From Dehalococcoidia bacterium (GTDB lineage Bacteria > Chloroflexota > Dehalococcoidia > Dehalococcoidales > Fen-1064): DNA of 5,515 nt. Position numbers and translations under genes: made by a program. Below the pieces are notes generated by a model. The model made no database searches and was not told where the DNA came from. It saw only the letters and a list, made by a program, of their open reading frames with translations. The stretch covers positions 1 through 5,515 of the forward strand of contig PMCB01000021.1 of assembly GCA_003153955.1 (NCBI GenBank). The letters run 5' to 3'. This document shows, in pieces, positions 5,065 to 5,515 of this stretch; within the stretch, counting starts at the first letter, position 1, and each line of letters opens with the position of its first letter.

Positions 5065-5239
5065 GGTTTGGAAGAATAAGGTGACACTGGATCCCATTCC
5101 CCTATCAAGTATGGGACAAGCTTGCTTTGGGATGGAGATTAGGGATTTGGTCCGCCAGACGCTGAATGGCAATTGGAATGTAGGGGCGGGTTTCGAACCC
5201 GGCCGCAATTGTAATCGGGAGCGAAATGCTGCAATTTAA
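5065..5239. other. Intergenic region with degenerate repeat remnants
   Basis: No gene is seen. CACTGGATCCCAT...ATCAAGTATGGGACAAG (5085-5120) contains the inverted repeat TCCCAT (5092-5097) / ATGGGA (5111-5116) and looks like a decayed copy of the TGGATCCCC...ATCAAG...GGGG intergenic repeats common in some bacterial genomes. This is followed by the palindrome CAAGCTTG (5117-5124) and the hairpin element at 5169-5211. An open minus-strand frame across 4960-5208 is incidental. Confidence 0.45.
5169..5211. repeat. Small palindromic element flanked by 7-bp direct repeats
   Basis: GCAATTG at 5169-5175 and again at 5205-5211 flank a 29-base core whose centre CGGGTT-TCG-AACCCG (5188-5202) is a perfect 6-bp hairpin, preceded by GTAGGGG. 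The GTAGGGGCGGGTTT core resembles dispersed GTAGGGGCG... palindromic repeats of several bacterial phyla. The flanking 7-mers look like a target duplication, although CAATTG is itself a palindrome, so they also serve as inverted repeats. Confidence 0.5.
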
Positions 5240-5442
5240 ATTTAGCAGGTTATGGTCAATTTAAGAATGTATGAGATGGATTCCTGTACATTTTGCCTTA
5301 ATGGCAAAAGTATTTTGACTACGGTCTCAACTTTTCGCAGGAACGACAGTGGGGGGATGATAACAAGAAGAAATGGAATTTGGCTTACATCAGAATGGGT
5401 GCGGAAAACTGGATTCCCGCTTTCGCGCGAATGACAGTGGGG
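5240..5442 (+). repeat. Composite ~200-bp repeat, copy B
   Basis: Same landmark order as copy A: AGGTTATG (5247-5254); hairpin TTTTGCC-TTAAT-GGCAAAA (5291-5309) followed by GTATTTTGAC; GACAGTGGGGGGAT (from 5345); a TAACAAGAAGAAATGG block; CAGAATGG; GGAAAACTGG; and hairpin ATTCCCGC (5413-5420) - TTTC - GCGCGAAT (5425-5432), with one mismatch. Offsets from copy A are +1001, +1010, +1012 and +1013, so the copies are colinear with small indels. The left ~50 bases are the most diverged, so the left boundary is approximate. The right end abuts copy C. TTTTCGCAGGAACGACAG (5332-5349) is a further decayed half of the second hairpin type. Confidence 0.72.
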
Positions 5443-5443
5443 A

Positions 5444-5515
5444 AATGAATCGTATTTCACGGCTATTGTTAAGGCGAAATATGTTTGATGTACGTTCTGC
5501 TTGAAAAGCAGAAGT
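5444..5515 (+). repeat. Composite ~200-bp repeat, copy C (cut by window end)
   Basis: The last 72 bases align without gaps to 4230-4301 of copy A. The first 15 (AATGAATCGTATTTC, 5444-5458) and last 25 (5491-5515, including the TTCTGCTT-GAA-AAGCAGAA hairpin) are identical; the 32 between match at 19 positions, about 82% overall. It starts two bases after copy B ends, so B and C are head to tail, and it must continue beyond the window. Confidence 0.8.

Noticed and set aside
5186..5204. GGGTTTCGAACCC looks like a tRNA T-arm
   Set aside because: No acceptor, D or anticodon arm can be built around it and there is no CCA end; it fits a palindromic intergenic repeat better.
5242..5460. Small frames on both strands (minus 5242-5460 with HSRESGNPV, plus 5252-5434)
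   Set aside because: They are translations of the ATTCCCGC/GCGGGAAT repeat, a well-known source of false hypothetical proteins, and they sit inside repeat copies B and C.
4281..5515. Possible CRISPR-like array from the repeated hairpins
   Set aside because: The copies are ~200 bp units, with A and B ~1 kb apart and only B and C adjacent; there are no short regular spacers and no cas genes.

Overview
The window is bacterial. It carries five complete protein genes, the last codons of a sixth, and a repeat-rich right end. Several features point, by resemblance only, to a Chloroflexota (Dehalococcoidia-like) genome: a cyclophilin starting VKKTYTAAPPMTID, a lipid kinase with GTGTGSDY in place of the usual GTANDFAR, a small double zinc-ribbon protein of the CxxC-x17-CxxC type, frequent GTG/TTG starts behind GGAGGA-like ribosome sites, and dispersed GGATTCCCGC hairpin repeats. 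The assignment is an inference; no rRNA or marker gene is present.

Left part (1-1893). The 3' end of a 3-hydroxyacyl-CoA dehydrogenase gene (+) runs into a strong two-way terminator. From the other side this terminator also serves a minus-strand pair: a diacylglycerol-kinase-family lipid kinase followed by a cyclophilin peptidyl-prolyl isomerase. Promoter-like boxes lie upstream of both minus-strand genes. In each case the box sits so that the longest possible start codon would be at or before the transcription start, which argues for shorter proteins.

Middle (1799-4001). A good plus-strand promoter and a hairpin leader precede the double zinc-ribbon gene. The 364 bases after it contain a striking ~100-nt foldable element with a long closing stem, a predicted three-way junction, a GGAA-capped hairpin and a trailing T run. 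Then come two minus-strand genes, dedA-like (upstream) and lexA (downstream). lexA has a near-consensus promoter whose -10 box lies inside a GAAC-N4-GTTC-like operator, the arrangement expected for SOS autorepression.

Right part (4002-5515). One small plus-strand gene encodes an exported protein built from two diverged copies of a ~40-residue module, followed by a strong terminator. It is flanked by copies of a ~200-bp composite repeat: one copy upstream and two head-to-tail copies downstream, the last cut by the window end. The repeat has two hairpins. One hairpin shows paired compensatory substitutions between copies; the other is the ATTCCCGC/GCGGGAAT type common in bacterial intergenic repeats. 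No complete mobile element, CRISPR array, rRNA or tRNA was found.
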